Shown: piece by piece, positions 1-8,608 of the stretch
Layout of the letters: each line of letters opens with the position of its first letter
Numbering within the stretch: position 1 is the first letter of the stretch
From: an uncultured Woeseiaceae bacterium
Lineage (GTDB): Bacteria > Pseudomonadota > Gammaproteobacteria > Steroidobacterales > Woeseiaceae
Direction: 5' to 3'
Assembly: GCA_945787845.1 (NCBI GenBank)
Contig: CALZJH010000002.1
Coordinates: 124,001-188,000 of the forward strand
DNA: 64,000 nucleotides
Position numbers and translations under genes: made by a program
Notes under the pieces: generated by a model
Database searches by the model: none
Told to the model about the DNA's origin: nothing
Seen by the model: only the letters and a program-made list of their open reading frames with translations

Positions 1-600
1 CAGCGACTGCGGGACCAAGGTATCCGCAACACAGCCGTGCTGGAGCAGATCCGCAATGTACCGCGGCATCTGTTCGTCGATGAAGCGCTGGCGAGCCGGG
101 CGTACGAGGACACGGCGCTGCCGATCGGCCTCGGCCAGACGATCAGCCAGCCCTACGTTGTGGCGCGCATGACCGAGGCGCTGCTCGATGGCTTCGAGGG
201 AGAAAAGGTGCTCGAGGTCGGGACAGGCTGCGGCTACCAGACGGCCGTGCTGGCGCCACTCGTCAAGAAGATCTACACGATTGAGCGCATACCCGAACTG
301 TTGCGGAAGACCCGGCAGAGGTTGCGCGATCTCGATATCTACAACGTGCAGTTCAAACCCGGCGACGGCTGGGAGGGCTGGCGCAAATATGGCCCCTACG
401 ACGGCATTATCGTCACGGCCGCGCCCGATGAAGTCCCCGAGAAACTACTGGAGCAGCTGGCACCGGGCGGGAGGCTGATTATTCCCGTTGGTCCGCCGGG
501 CATTCAGGATCTCGTCAAAATCACGAAGCGCGACGATCACTTCGAGCAGGTCTCACTCGGCGCGGTCAGTTTTGTACCACTGGTAAAGGGGCGCTCATGA
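1..600 (+). CDS. pcm: Protein-L-isoaspartate O-methyltransferase, 5' end cut by window edge
   Basis: Repairs damaged proteins by methylating L-isoaspartyl residues with S-adenosylmethionine. The frame is open from base 1 (QRLRDQGIRN, as expected just inside the family N-terminus), so the true start lies left of the window; the GTG at 37 is probably internal. The family signature PRHLFVDEALASRAYEDTAL and the SAM-binding loop VLEVGTGCGYQTAVL are intact. It ends in an ATGA overlap with the next gene. The order pcm-(membrane gene)-nlpD-rpoS is the usual gammaproteobacterial stationary-phase locus, except that a yqaA-like gene sits between pcm and nlpD. Confidence 0.95.
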   Translation, partial: QRLRDQGIRNTAVLEQIRNVPRHLFVDEALASRAYEDTALPIGLGQTISQPYVVARMTEALLDGFEGEKVLEVGTGCGYQTAVLAPLVKKIYTIERIPELLRKTRQRLRDLDIYNVQFKPGDGWEGWRKYGPYDGIIVTAAPDEVPEKLLEQLAPGGRLIIPVGPPGIQDLVKITKRDDHFEQVSLGAVSFVPLVKGRS

Positions 601-1181
601 CCTTGTTCAGGCCCTGGTATGACCGCGTGCTGCGCTGGTCGCGGCACAAACATGCGGAGCGCTATCTTGGTGCCATGAGTTTCGCGGAGTCGTCGTTCTT
701 CCCGATCCCCGTCGACGTCATGCTGGCGCCGATGTGCCTCGCGGACAGGGAGCGGTGGGCACGCTACGCGCTGATTGCCACAGTGTTTTCGGTGCTCGGC
801 GGCCTGGGCGGCTATGCCATCGGTTGGGGAATGTTCGAGGCGATCGAGCCATGGCTCCGTGAGTCGCACTACTGGGACGCTTACCTGACGGCCAGGAGCT
901 GGTTCGATGACTACGGTGTCTGGGTCGTCTTCGTCGCCGGCTTTTCGCCGATTCCCTACAAGGTCTTCACAATTGCTGCTGGTGTTGCGGCGCTGAGCCT
1001 GCCCGGGTTCTTCATCGGGTCGCTGATAGGGCGCGCCGCGCGCTTTTTCCTGGTCGCGGGACTGGTGCGTATGGGCGGCAAGCGCTTCGAGTCGACGCTG
1101 TCGAAGCATATCGAGCGGATCGGCTGGGCACTGGTCGCCGTTACTGTGATTGTTATTGCGTGGCTTATGATGCGGGGCTAA
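597..1181 (+). CDS. YqaA family inner-membrane protein (SNARE-associated/DedA-like)
   Basis: A 194-residue integral membrane protein resembling YqaA, a short relative of DedA proteins, which are thought to act in membrane lipid or proton homeostasis. The motif FAESSFFPIPVDVMLAPMCL (about residues 28-47) and the loop FVAGFSPIPYKVFTIAAGV (about 118-136) are typical re-entrant DedA-like segments, followed by hydrophobic helices. The start overlaps the pcm stop (ATGA) and the stop overlaps the nlpD start (TAATG), so it is translationally coupled on both sides. The substrate is unknown. Confidence 0.85.
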   Translation: MTLFRPWYDRVLRWSRHKHAERYLGAMSFAESSFFPIPVDVMLAPMCLADRERWARYALIATVFSVLGGLGGYAIGWGMFEAIEPWLRESHYWDAYLTARSWFDDYGVWVVFVAGFSPIPYKVFTIAAGVAALSLPGFFIGSLIGRAARFFLVAGLVRMGGKRFESTLSKHIERIGWALVAVTVIVIAWLMMRG

Positions 1182-1864
1182 TGAGCTTCCGCGTTTGCAT
1201 CATTCTGTTCCTTTCCCTGGCGCTCGCGTCTTGCGGGGGGCGTTCGACGTGGCAGGACACGCCGCAGACACATATTGTACGCAGGGGCGAGACGCTGTTT
1301 TCCATCGCCTGGCGATACGGCAAGGATGCGGACTCGCTCGCGAGCTGGAACCGCCTGGGGGATGGCTCGCTGATCCATCCCGGCCAGGTCATTCGGCTGA
1401 CGCCGCCGAGCGGAGCGAGTAGCCGGAGCACCGCGAGCAGCAGTTCTCCAAGGCCGTCCACGCGGCCGCTGCCGCCGATCCCGGCCCAGCCCAGCCCACG
1501 GTGGACCTGGCCTACGAGCGGTCGAATCAATGTCGAATTTGGCGCAAAGCCCGGCCCGGGAACCGGTGTCCTGATCAATGGCCGAGTCGGGCAGCCCATT
1601 ACTGCTGCGGCTTCGGGACGCGTGGTATACGCGGGAAGTGGACTGATCGGATACGGGCAGCTTATTATTCTTAAACATAATGACACCTACCTGAGTGCCT
1701 ACGGGTACACCGCGTCGCTAAGGGTCAAAGAGGGACAAGAAGTAAAAAAAGGCCAGCGTATAGCGACGATGGGGGAGGGGCCGGAACGCAAGCCGCGACT
1801 GCATTTCGAGATCAGGCGCAATGGCCAGCCGGTTAACCCGCGACAGTTTCTGCCAGCGAGGTAA
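1181..1864 (+). CDS. nlpD: NlpD-like murein hydrolase activator lipoprotein (LysM + LytM)
   Basis: A 227-residue lipoprotein: signal peptide with lipobox LASC (Cys about residue 18), a LysM motif ([17 protein letters not shown], about 37-53), a Ser/Pro-rich linker, and a C-terminal LytM/M23 domain ending near NPRQFLPAR. The LytM domain is degenerate: RLHFEIR has Arg where active M23 enzymes have the first His of HxH. That matches E. coli NlpD, which activates amidase AmiC at the septum rather than cutting murein itself. The ATG at 1181 is chosen because it gives the signal peptide and overlaps the upstream stop. rpoS follows after 26 bases, and nlpD is a known source of rpoS transcripts in E. 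coli. Confidence 0.93.
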   Translation: MSFRVCIILFLSLALASCGGRSTWQDTPQTHIVRRGETLFSIAWRYGKDADSLASWNRLGDGSLIHPGQVIRLTPPSGASSRSTASSSSPRPSTRPLPPIPAQPSPRWTWPTSGRINVEFGAKPGPGTGVLINGRVGQPITAAASGRVVYAGSGLIGYGQLIILKHNDTYLSAYGYTASLRVKEGQEVKKGQRIATMGEGPERKPRLHFEIRRNGQPVNPRQFLPAR

Positions 1865-1890
1865 CTGACACGATCTCAGGCAAAAGCGCC

Positions 1891-2751
1891 TTGTCACAGA
1901 CTGGGGGGTTTGTTTTGGGACAGTTGCTGGATCCAACACGACAGTACCTCGACGAGATCGGCATCTCGCCGCTGCTCACTGCCGACGAAGAAAAAATGTA
2001 CGCACGCCGTGCGCAGCGCGGCGATGAAGCGGCGCGTCAGCGAATGATCGAAAGCAATCTGCGGCTGGTCGTGAAAATCGCACGACGCTATATCAATCGA
2101 GGATTACCGCTGCTTGACCTCATTGAGGAAGGGAACCTCGGCCTGATCCATGCGGTGAAAAAGTTCGATCCCGAGCGGGGATTTCGCTTTTCCACGTACG
2201 CGACCTGGTGGATTCGCCAGACGATTGAACGCGGCATCATGAACCAGTCGCGAACGGTGCGGCTGCCCATTCACGTCATCAAGGAAATCAATTCCTGTCT
2301 GCGCGCTACGCGACGCTTGCGACAGGAACTCGATCGTGCACCGTCCATGCAGGAACTGGCCGAGCATCTCGAGCGCGATGTCGCGGATGTCGAACGATTG
2401 ATGGGATTGCACGAACGGGTCACGCTCAGAAACAGCAGCCGCGACAATGAAGGTGAAGGGCCGGTTGAGCGGCTGCGTGCGCGGCGCTCGGCCGAGCCGT
2501 CACGTTGCGCGCAGCAAGAGAACATAAACCATATCGTTGAACACTGGGTCTGTGAGCTAAATGAGAAGCAACGCGAGGTGGTTGAACGCCGCTTCGGCCT
2601 GCATGGGTATCGCCGTGCGACACTCGAACAGATTGGCAATGAAATCGGCGTCACACGTGAGCGGGTGCGCCAGATTCAACTCGACGCACTGAAGAATTTG
2701 CGAGAAATGCTGGAAAGTAATGGCATCTCGGGTGACGTAGTTCTGGATTGA
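1891..2751 (+). CDS. rpoS: RNA polymerase sigma factor RpoS
   Basis: Stationary-phase and general-stress sigma factor. Region 1.2 starts at [11 protein letters not shown], region 2 contains [18 protein letters not shown]-like sequence and [17 protein letters not shown], and region 4 ends with the helix-turn-helix [16 protein letters not shown]. At about 286 residues it is shorter than the 330-residue E. coli protein because the acidic N-terminal extension is absent. The start is uncertain: TTG 1891 has little Shine-Dalgarno sequence, whereas TTG 1915 follows a run of G (1903-1908) at 6 bases. It is convergent with the next gene, 3 bases between stops. Confidence 0.94.
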   Translation: MSQTGGFVLGQLLDPTRQYLDEIGISPLLTADEEKMYARRAQRGDEAARQRMIESNLRLVVKIARRYINRGLPLLDLIEEGNLGLIHAVKKFDPERGFRFSTYATWWIRQTIERGIMNQSRTVRLPIHVIKEINSCLRATRRLRQELDRAPSMQELAEHLERDVADVERLMGLHERVTLRNSSRDNEGEGPVERLRARRSAEPSRCAQQENINHIVEHWVCELNEKQREVVERRFGLHGYRRATLEQIGNEIGVTRERVRQIQLDALKNLREMLESNGISGDVVLD

Positions 2752-2754
2752 CGC

Positions 2755-3120
2755 CTACAGGTAGAGCACGGCCGCCACCTTGCGTGACTCATTCGCAAGG
2801 ACATTGAACGTCCGCGCAGCGGCCGCGGTGTCCATGGTTTCGAAGCCGATTCCCTTGCGCGCAAACGCGAAGGTCAGTTCCCGCGGCGGGAAGATGTTGC
2901 TCGCGCCAGTGCCCAGCAGGACAATCTCGGGTTCCGAGCTGAGAATGGTCTCGAAATCAGCCTCAGACAGGTCGGCAACACGTTTGCTATGCCACGGGCC
3001 AAGCAGCTCCTCAGGGGTCAGGGCAATCGATTCGGCATACGAATCCTCATTGACGTGAATCGCCGTCTCGGAAACACTGCGTACCACGAGCTTGGCTGAC
3101 AATTCTCTTGTGAATTTCAT
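2755..3120 (-). CDS. Mth938-like domain protein (DUF498/NDUFAF3-like)
   Basis: A 121-residue protein of the Mth938/DUF498 family, whose mitochondrial member NDUFAF3 helps assemble complex I. The bacterial role is not established. The family core is visible in EIVLLGTGASNIFPPREL followed by IGFETMDTAAAARTFNVLA. The start is set at 3120 (MKFTREL) because GGTAAGGGA lies about 7 bases upstream on this strand; a longer frame to 3147 has no such support. It is divergent from the rpfE-like gene with 30 bases between starts, so the promoters must overlap coding DNA. Confidence 0.82.
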   Translation of the reverse strand: MKFTRELSAKLVVRSVSETAIHVNEDSYAESIALTPEELLGPWHSKRVADLSEADFETILSSEPEIVLLGTGASNIFPPRELTFAFARKGIGFETMDTAAAARTFNVLANESRKVAAVLYL

Positions 3121-3150
3121 TAGCGCTTCCCTTACCATCGACGCCACATC

Positions 3151-4110
3151 GTGAACGGATCATATGACAAAACCGCTGCGGTCGTCGTGCTGCCACCCCT
3201 GCGGGGCGGGCGCCTGTCTGACAAGTCGCTGCGCGCATGGCTGGCGCAGTCCGACCTGAGCGCGTCGGACAGGCCGCAAGAGCTACTGGCCGCCATTCTC
3301 AGTGAGCTGGGTTTGCCCTACCCGGACGAGGGCCTGGCTGCGCTACGCATGTGGGGGCAGACCGGTGATCGGCCGACGGTGTGGATTGCGGCGGCGGACC
3401 CCGTGTACCTGGAACCGAGGCTTGATCACCTGCGACTGCATGCGCTGCAGCGCAGGGGCATTCCGCCCTCCGATCTCCGGCCGTTGTTCGACCACCTTCA
3501 GGAGACGCTGGCTGAAGACCAGCGCTATGGCTTCGCCCGGCTGGGCATCTGCGGATACCTGCGGGCGGAAGAACCCATCTCGACGGCCATGGTGCCTGCC
3601 TACGTCATCGATCAGCGCGAGCCAGGGGAATTCCTGCCGACCGGCGAGCACACTGTCATGCACCGCAATATTTTGAGTGAAATCGAGATGGCGCTGCACG
3701 AACACCCCGTGAATGTTCGTCGTACCGAGGAAGGCAAGGCACCGGTTAATTCCCTGTGGCTTTGGGGCGGCGGCAACGCGCCGCAAAAGATCACGCGACC
3801 ACAGCCGCCCATCTTCACTGACGACCCGCTGCTTCTCGGGTACTGGGAGAGCGCGACCGCGGTCGCGGACCTGTGGCCGGGAGACTTTGCCGCCTGCGCC
3901 GAAGCCTCGCTGCACGGATTTGTTGCAGTAACGCCGGAAGACGATATGACACCCGAATCCTTGATTGGGTACCTGCAGGAATTGCGGGAACTCCTGCGCC
4001 AAAAACGCATCAGCCGGCTGATCCTGCTGTCCCGCGATGGCTTGCGAGCCGAGGTTCGCCGCTCGGATACGCTCAAGTTCTGGCGCCGCGACAGCGAGCT
4101 GCTGGCATGA
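3151..4110 (+). CDS. RpfE-like protein of the recJ neighbourhood
   Basis: A 319-residue soluble protein resembling the RpfE-type regulatory proteins (also described as phosphoglycerate-mutase-like) encoded beside recJ in Xanthomonas. No catalytic motif can be assigned with confidence. Noticeable segments are NSLWLWGGGNAP (about residues 200-211), typical of this family, and a helical C-terminal third. Start is GTG 3151, because the nearby ATG at 3164 is out of frame. It ends in an ATGA overlap with recJ. In Xanthomonas the same order (rpfE, recJ, prfB, lysS) flanks the rpfB/F/C/G quorum-sensing genes; none of those is present here. Biochemical function is unknown. Confidence 0.7.
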   Translation: MNGSYDKTAAVVVLPPLRGGRLSDKSLRAWLAQSDLSASDRPQELLAAILSELGLPYPDEGLAALRMWGQTGDRPTVWIAAADPVYLEPRLDHLRLHALQRRGIPPSDLRPLFDHLQETLAEDQRYGFARLGICGYLRAEEPISTAMVPAYVIDQREPGEFLPTGEHTVMHRNILSEIEMALHEHPVNVRRTEEGKAPVNSLWLWGGGNAPQKITRPQPPIFTDDPLLLGYWESATAVADLWPGDFAACAEASLHGFVAVTPEDDMTPESLIGYLQELRELLRQKRISRLILLSRDGLRAEVRRSDTLKFWRRDSELLA

Positions 4111-5834
4111 CCGGGCAGCGTGTCAGGCCGATCGTCGCTCGTCCGATGCCCAGCGCCAGGAATATGGCGGCGCTCGGCGATATCGATCCATTGCATGCAA
4201 GGCTGTACGCAATGCGCGGGCTGACGGAAGCGAGCCAACTCGATTATGGCCTGGCAAAGCTTGCGCCCGTGGGTGCACTGGAGAGCGTTGACACCGCCGC
4301 TGAGCTCGTGATTGCGAACCGCGACCGGAAGATCATCGTGATCGGCGACTTTGACGTTGACGGCGCGACCAGTACCGCGCTGGTGCTGCGCTGTCTGCGC
4401 GACTTCGGTTTCACCGATGTCGAGTACCTCGTACCCAATCGCTTTGAATATGGCTACGGCCTGACACCCGAGATCGTGCAGGTGGCCGCGCGCAGCTCGC
4501 CGGCACTGCTGATAACGGTCGACAATGGTGTGTCGAGTGTTGCGGGCGTCGCCCAGGCAAACCAGCTCGGCATTCCGGTCCTTGTTACAGATCATCACCT
4601 GCCTGCCGAGGAACTCCCGGACGCCGCCGTTATCGTCAATCCGAATCTCGAAGGCAGTCGATTTCCAAGCCGCAACCTTGCCGGAGTCGGCGTTGCCTTT
4701 TATGTGATGGCGCGAGTTGGCCGCCTGCTTGAAAAGCAGGGCGTCGAGGGAGCCGCCAGGGTACCTGCCAGGTACCTCGACCTTGTTGCGCTGGGAACGG
4801 TTGCGGACGTGGTGCCGCTCGACCATAACAACCGGGTACTCGTGCAACAGGGTCTGATGCGTATTCGGGCGGGGCGCTCGGTCGTCGGAATTCAGGCGCT
4901 CCTGAAACAAGCGGGCAGGCAGGGCGCGCGTTGTGTCAGCACCGATCTCGGATTCGCGGTGGGGCCACGCATCAATGCGGCTGGTCGGCTGGAAGATATT
5001 TCAATCGGCATCGAGTGTCTGCTGACCGATGACTTCGATACGGCAATGAAGCATGCGCAGACACTCGACCGAATCAACAGTGAACGCCGTGACATCGAGG
5101 CGACCATGCGGGAGCAGGCTTTCGCTTATGTCGACAGGCTCGGGTCACAGCGCTGGCCTGCCTGCGTCTGTGTGTACGACACGACCTGGCACCAGGGCGT
5201 CGTGGGACTGATTGCGGCGCGCGTCCGCGAGCGCTGCCACCGACCCGTCATCGCATTTGCGCGCGAAGACGAGACGTTCCTGAAAGGGTCGGCGCGTTCC
5301 ATCCAGGGCGTTCATATTCGAGATCTTCTCGAGGCCGTGTCCGCGACGCACCCGGGCATGATCGAAAAATTCGGCGGTCATGCCATGGCTGCCGGGCTGA
5401 CGATTTCCGCCGCTGCGCTGGAGTCGTTCAGGGAGGCCGCGGCGGAACAGATGGCGCGACTCTATCCACGCGCGGATTTTAGCGGAGTGATCGTGACGGA
5501 CGGTCAGCTGCCGGGGGATGCCATAAACCTCTCATTTGCGCGTTCGCTGCGCGATGCCGGGCCCTGGGGTTCGGCATTCCCCGAGCCGCTGTGGAGTGGC
5601 GACTTCTCGATCGTTGAGCAGCGTACGGTCGGGGAAAGCCATCTCAAGCTCAGGGTGCGCCCGGCGGGCGGCGGCGGCATTGTGGACGCGATCGCATTTA
5701 ACCAGGCGGGTCCGGTTTACCGGGGCAACGTCCAACTCGCATTCAGGCTCGACGTTAACGAATATCGCGGTATCGAAAACCCGCAACTTGTCGTCGAGCA
5801 AATCGCTCCTCTAAGCATGGCCGACGCGTGCTAA
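4107..5834 (+). CDS. recJ: Single-stranded-DNA-specific exonuclease RecJ
   Basis: 5'-3' single-strand DNA exonuclease used in RecF recombination, mismatch repair and base-excision repair. The 575-residue product has the DHH-family metal motifs: DFDVDGA near residues 81-87, DNGVSS, and TDHH with DHH near 162-164, then the DHHA1 domain with FGGHAMAAGLTI and a C-terminal OB-like domain. The start is the ATG overlapping the upstream stop (ATGA); the frame is open further upstream but that part belongs to the rpfE-like gene. Confidence 0.96.
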   Translation: MTGQRVRPIVARPMPSARNMAALGDIDPLHARLYAMRGLTEASQLDYGLAKLAPVGALESVDTAAELVIANRDRKIIVIGDFDVDGATSTALVLRCLRDFGFTDVEYLVPNRFEYGYGLTPEIVQVAARSSPALLITVDNGVSSVAGVAQANQLGIPVLVTDHHLPAEELPDAAVIVNPNLEGSRFPSRNLAGVGVAFYVMARVGRLLEKQGVEGAARVPARYLDLVALGTVADVVPLDHNNRVLVQQGLMRIRAGRSVVGIQALLKQAGRQGARCVSTDLGFAVGPRINAAGRLEDISIGIECLLTDDFDTAMKHAQTLDRINSERRDIEATMREQAFAYVDRLGSQRWPACVCVYDTTWHQGVVGLIAARVRERCHRPVIAFAREDETFLKGSARSIQGVHIRDLLEAVSATHPGMIEKFGGHAMAAGLTISAAALESFREAAAEQMARLYPRADFSGVIVTDGQLPGDAINLSFARSLRDAGPWGSAFPEPLWSGDFSIVEQRTVGESHLKLRVRPAGGGGIVDAIAFNQAGPVYRGNVQLAFRLDVNEYRGIENPQLVVEQIAPLSMADAC

Positions 5835-5874
5835 CATCGCGCCTTTTCCGCAGCAACCAACCAGCGAAACCCTC

Positions 5875-6970
5875 ATGGAAACCAGCCCGATTAAACAGAC
5901 GATTGCCGACCTCGCCGAACGCTCCGATGCGTTGAGGAGGTATCTTTGACTATGAGGCCAAGGCGGAACGCCTGACCGAAGTTCAGCGCGAACTGGAACA
6001 ACCCGATGTCTGGAGTGAGCCTGAGCGCGCACAAGCGCTGGGGCAGGAACGTGCGAAGCTGGAGCAGGTTGTCGAAGGGCTCGACGAGATCAGCACGGGA
6101 CTCGATGACGCGAGTGAACTTCTTGATATGGCGATTGACGAGGACGATGACGACACGATTAATGAAGTTGTCAACGATCTCGCGAAGTACGAAAAAATTG
6201 TCGGCGGGCTGGAATTCCGGCGCATGTTCTCGGGAGAGATGGATGCCAACAATGCCTACGTCGATATTCAGTCCGGCGCCGGAGGAACCGAAGCGCAGGA
6301 TTGGAGCGAGATGCTGCTGCGCATGTACCTGCGTTGGGCAGAGGGCCATGGCTTCAAGGCGGAGGTCATCGAAGCGTCCGCCGGCGAAGTTGCCGGAATC
6401 AAAAGCGCGACCATCTACATTATGGGCGAGTACGCCTATGGCTGGCTGCGCACAGAGACCGGCGTGCATCGCCTAGTGCGCAAGTCGCCGTTTGATTCAG
6501 GCAACCGACGACACACGTCGTTTGGCTCGGTATTCGTATCGCCCGAGGTGGATGACAACATCGATATCGAAATCGATCCCTCGGATCTGCGCATCGATGT
6601 CTATCGGGCGAGCGGTGCCGGTGGCCAGCACGTGAACCGTACCGAATCGGCTGTGCGCATTACGCACTTGCCGACCAATACCGTCGTCCAATGCCAGAAC
6701 GATCGCTCGCAACACAAGAACAAAGCGACGGCTATGAACCAGCTTAAGGCCAAGCTCTACGAACTCGAGCTGCAGGAGCGTCGCTCTGCCGCGGCCGAGG
6801 TAGAAGAAGGCAAGTCGGATGTCGGCTGGGGCAGCCAGATTCGCAACTACGTGCTGGACCAGAGCCGTATCAAGGATTTGCGTACCGGCGTCGAAACCGG
6901 TAACACTCAGGCAGTTCTCGATGGCGGCCTGGATGCCTTTATCGAAGCCAGTCTCAAGCAGGGACTGTAA
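5875..6970 (+). CDS. prfB: Peptide chain release factor 2, expressed by programmed +1 frameshift
   Basis: Terminates translation at UGA and UAA. Frame 1 runs from ATG 5875 for 24 codons to TGA at 5947-5949; ribosomes must slip +1 at CTT (5944-5946) and continue at GAC 5948. The joined product is 364 residues, against 365 for E. coli RF2. The anticodon-mimic motif SPF falls near residues 204-206 and the catalytic GGQ near 249-251 ([13 protein letters not shown]), both at E. coli-like positions. The two parts will look like a truncated gene plus a short upstream ORF if the shift is missed. lysS follows after 18 bases. Confidence 0.97.
5935..5950 (+). promoter_or_regulatory. RF2 programmed +1 frameshift site
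   Basis: The site reads AGG AGG TAT CTT TGA C. It has an internal Shine-Dalgarno-like AGGAGG (5935-5940), a three-base spacer, the slippery codon CTT and the in-frame stop UGA followed by C, a weak termination context. In E. coli the equivalent is AGGGGG TAT CTT TGA C. When RF2 is scarce, slow termination at UGA lets the ribosome shift and make more RF2, so the gene regulates itself. Every element is visible; only the AGGAGG variant differs from the usual form. Confidence 0.96.
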
Positions 6971-6988
6971 AACCAAGACGGAAGATTT

Positions 6989-8491
6989 GTGAGCAACGAC
7001 AAGCAACAAGACGAAAACAAACTGATCGCCGAACGGCGGGCCAAGCTCGACGCACTTCGGGAGCAGGGCAATGCGTTCCCGAATGACTTTCGGCGCAACG
7101 CGATCGCCGAGGAACTGCACCAGACCTTTCATGCGCACGACAACGACGCGCTGGCCGAGGAACAGGTCGAAGTCAGCGTGTCCGGCCGCATGATGCGCAA
7201 GAACGTCATGGGCAAGGGTAGCTTCATTGGATTGCAGGATCGCTCCGGCAGAATCCAGGTCCGCGTCGAGCGCGACCGCTTACCCGAGGGCGTCTACCAG
7301 GCGTTTAAGAAGTGGGATGTCGGCGATATCGTTGGTGCCAGGGGCGTGCTGATGCGGACCCAAAAAGGTGAGCTCACGGTCCTGGCGGACGAGATTCGCC
7401 TGTTGACCAAATCGCTACGGCCGCTTCCCGAGAAGTGGGCTGGATTGTCAGACCAGGAGACGCGCTACCGCCAGCGCTACGTTGACCTGATCATCAACGA
7501 GTCGAGCCGTGAGATCTTCCGCAAGCGTTCCCAGGTTATCTCTTACATGCGTGGCTTCCTCGAGTCGCTGGACTTTCTCGAGGTTGAAACGCCGATGATG
7601 CAGGTTACGCCCGGCGGTGCGATCGCGCGGCCGTTCAAGACCCATCACAACGCACTCGACATGCCGTTGTATTTGCGTATTGCGCCCGAGCTGAACCTGA
7701 AGCGCCTGGTCGTTGGCGGTTTCGATCGCGTTTACGAGATCAATCGAAACTTCCGTAATGAGGGTGTATCGACTCAGCACAATCCCGAATTCACGATGCT
7801 CGAGGCGTATCGAGCTTACGCCGACTACAACGACTGGATGGACACGACCGAAGCGATGCTCCACGGCATGGCTGAAGCCGTCAACGGGACGACGATCGTC
7901 GAGTACCAGGGCGAGCGCTTCGATTTTGGCAAGAAATTTACGCGCATGACGGTCGAAGAGGCGATCGCGAAATACAATCCCGACTTCGACATGTCAAAAG
8001 TCCGGGACCGTGATTACCTGGCGGCGTACTGCGAGAAGCTCGGCATTCACGTCAAGGGCAACTACGGTCCGGGCAAGCTGCAGACCGAGATTTTCGACGA
8101 GACCGGTGAGGCGCAGCTTCGCGAGCCGACGTTCATTACGCAGTACCCGGCGGAGGTGTCGCCGCTCGCCCGCAAGAACGACGAGGATCCCTTCGTTACC
8201 GACCGCTTCGAGTTGTTCATTGCAGGGCGCGAAATCGCGAATGGTTTTTCCGAGCTCAACGATTCTGAAGAACAGGCTGAGCGTTTTCGTGCCCAGGTCG
8301 AAAACGCCGCATTCGGCGACGACGAGGCGATGTCCTACGATCATGACTACATTCGTGCGCTCGAATACGGTCTGCCGCCGACGACGGGCATTGGTATCGG
8401 TGTCGACCGGCTGGTCATGCTGCTGACGGACTCGCCGTCGATCCGCGACGTACTGCTGTTCCCGCACATGCGTCCCGAAGTCTTCGAGTAG
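6989..8491 (+). CDS. lysS: Lysine--tRNA ligase, class II
   Basis: Charges tRNA-Lys. The 500-residue protein has the N-terminal OB-fold anticodon-binding domain ([19 protein letters not shown], about residues 54-72) and the class II catalytic core: motif 1 around [10 protein letters not shown], motif 2 [13 protein letters not shown], motif 3 [18 protein letters not shown] near the C-terminus. Start is GTG 6989 with GGAAG a few bases upstream. The prfB-lysS pair is conserved across many proteobacteria. Confidence 0.97.
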   Translation: MSNDKQQDENKLIAERRAKLDALREQGNAFPNDFRRNAIAEELHQTFHAHDNDALAEEQVEVSVSGRMMRKNVMGKGSFIGLQDRSGRIQVRVERDRLPEGVYQAFKKWDVGDIVGARGVLMRTQKGELTVLADEIRLLTKSLRPLPEKWAGLSDQETRYRQRYVDLIINESSREIFRKRSQVISYMRGFLESLDFLEVETPMMQVTPGGAIARPFKTHHNALDMPLYLRIAPELNLKRLVVGGFDRVYEINRNFRNEGVSTQHNPEFTMLEAYRAYADYNDWMDTTEAMLHGMAEAVNGTTIVEYQGERFDFGKKFTRMTVEEAIAKYNPDFDMSKVRDRDYLAAYCEKLGIHVKGNYGPGKLQTEIFDETGEAQLREPTFITQYPAEVSPLARKNDEDPFVTDRFELFIAGREIANGFSELNDSEEQAERFRAQVENAAFGDDEAMSYDHDYIRALEYGLPPTTGIGIGVDRLVMLLTDSPSIRDVLLFPHMRPEVFE

Positions 8492-8518
8492 GATCAACCC
8501 TGCCTCCCCGGGCACGGT

Positions 8519-8538
8519 CGCCTCACCTGCGAGAGGCG
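8519..8538 (+). terminator. Weak hairpin after lysS
   Basis: CGCCTC (8519-8524) and GAGGCG (8533-8538) form a 6-bp stem with an 8-base loop, 28 bases after the lysS stop. The following AGTTTGG is a poor U-tract, so efficiency is doubtful. The 117-base gap to the next gene also holds a TATACT (8548-8553) that could serve as a -10 box, without a convincing -35. Confidence 0.3.
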
Positions 8539-8608
8539 AGTTTGGTCTATACTGGTGACGGAGTGAAATCCGAAAATAAGAATAAGACAATCAACCTCGG
8601 GGGCGACT

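Noticed and set aside
3612-4910. 432-codon minus-strand ORF opposite the rpfE-like gene and recJ
   Set aside because: Antisense shadow of two well-supported genes.
5875-5949. Short ORF ending at TGA read as a separate 24-residue peptide
   Set aside because: It is the first part of prfB, joined by the programmed frameshift.
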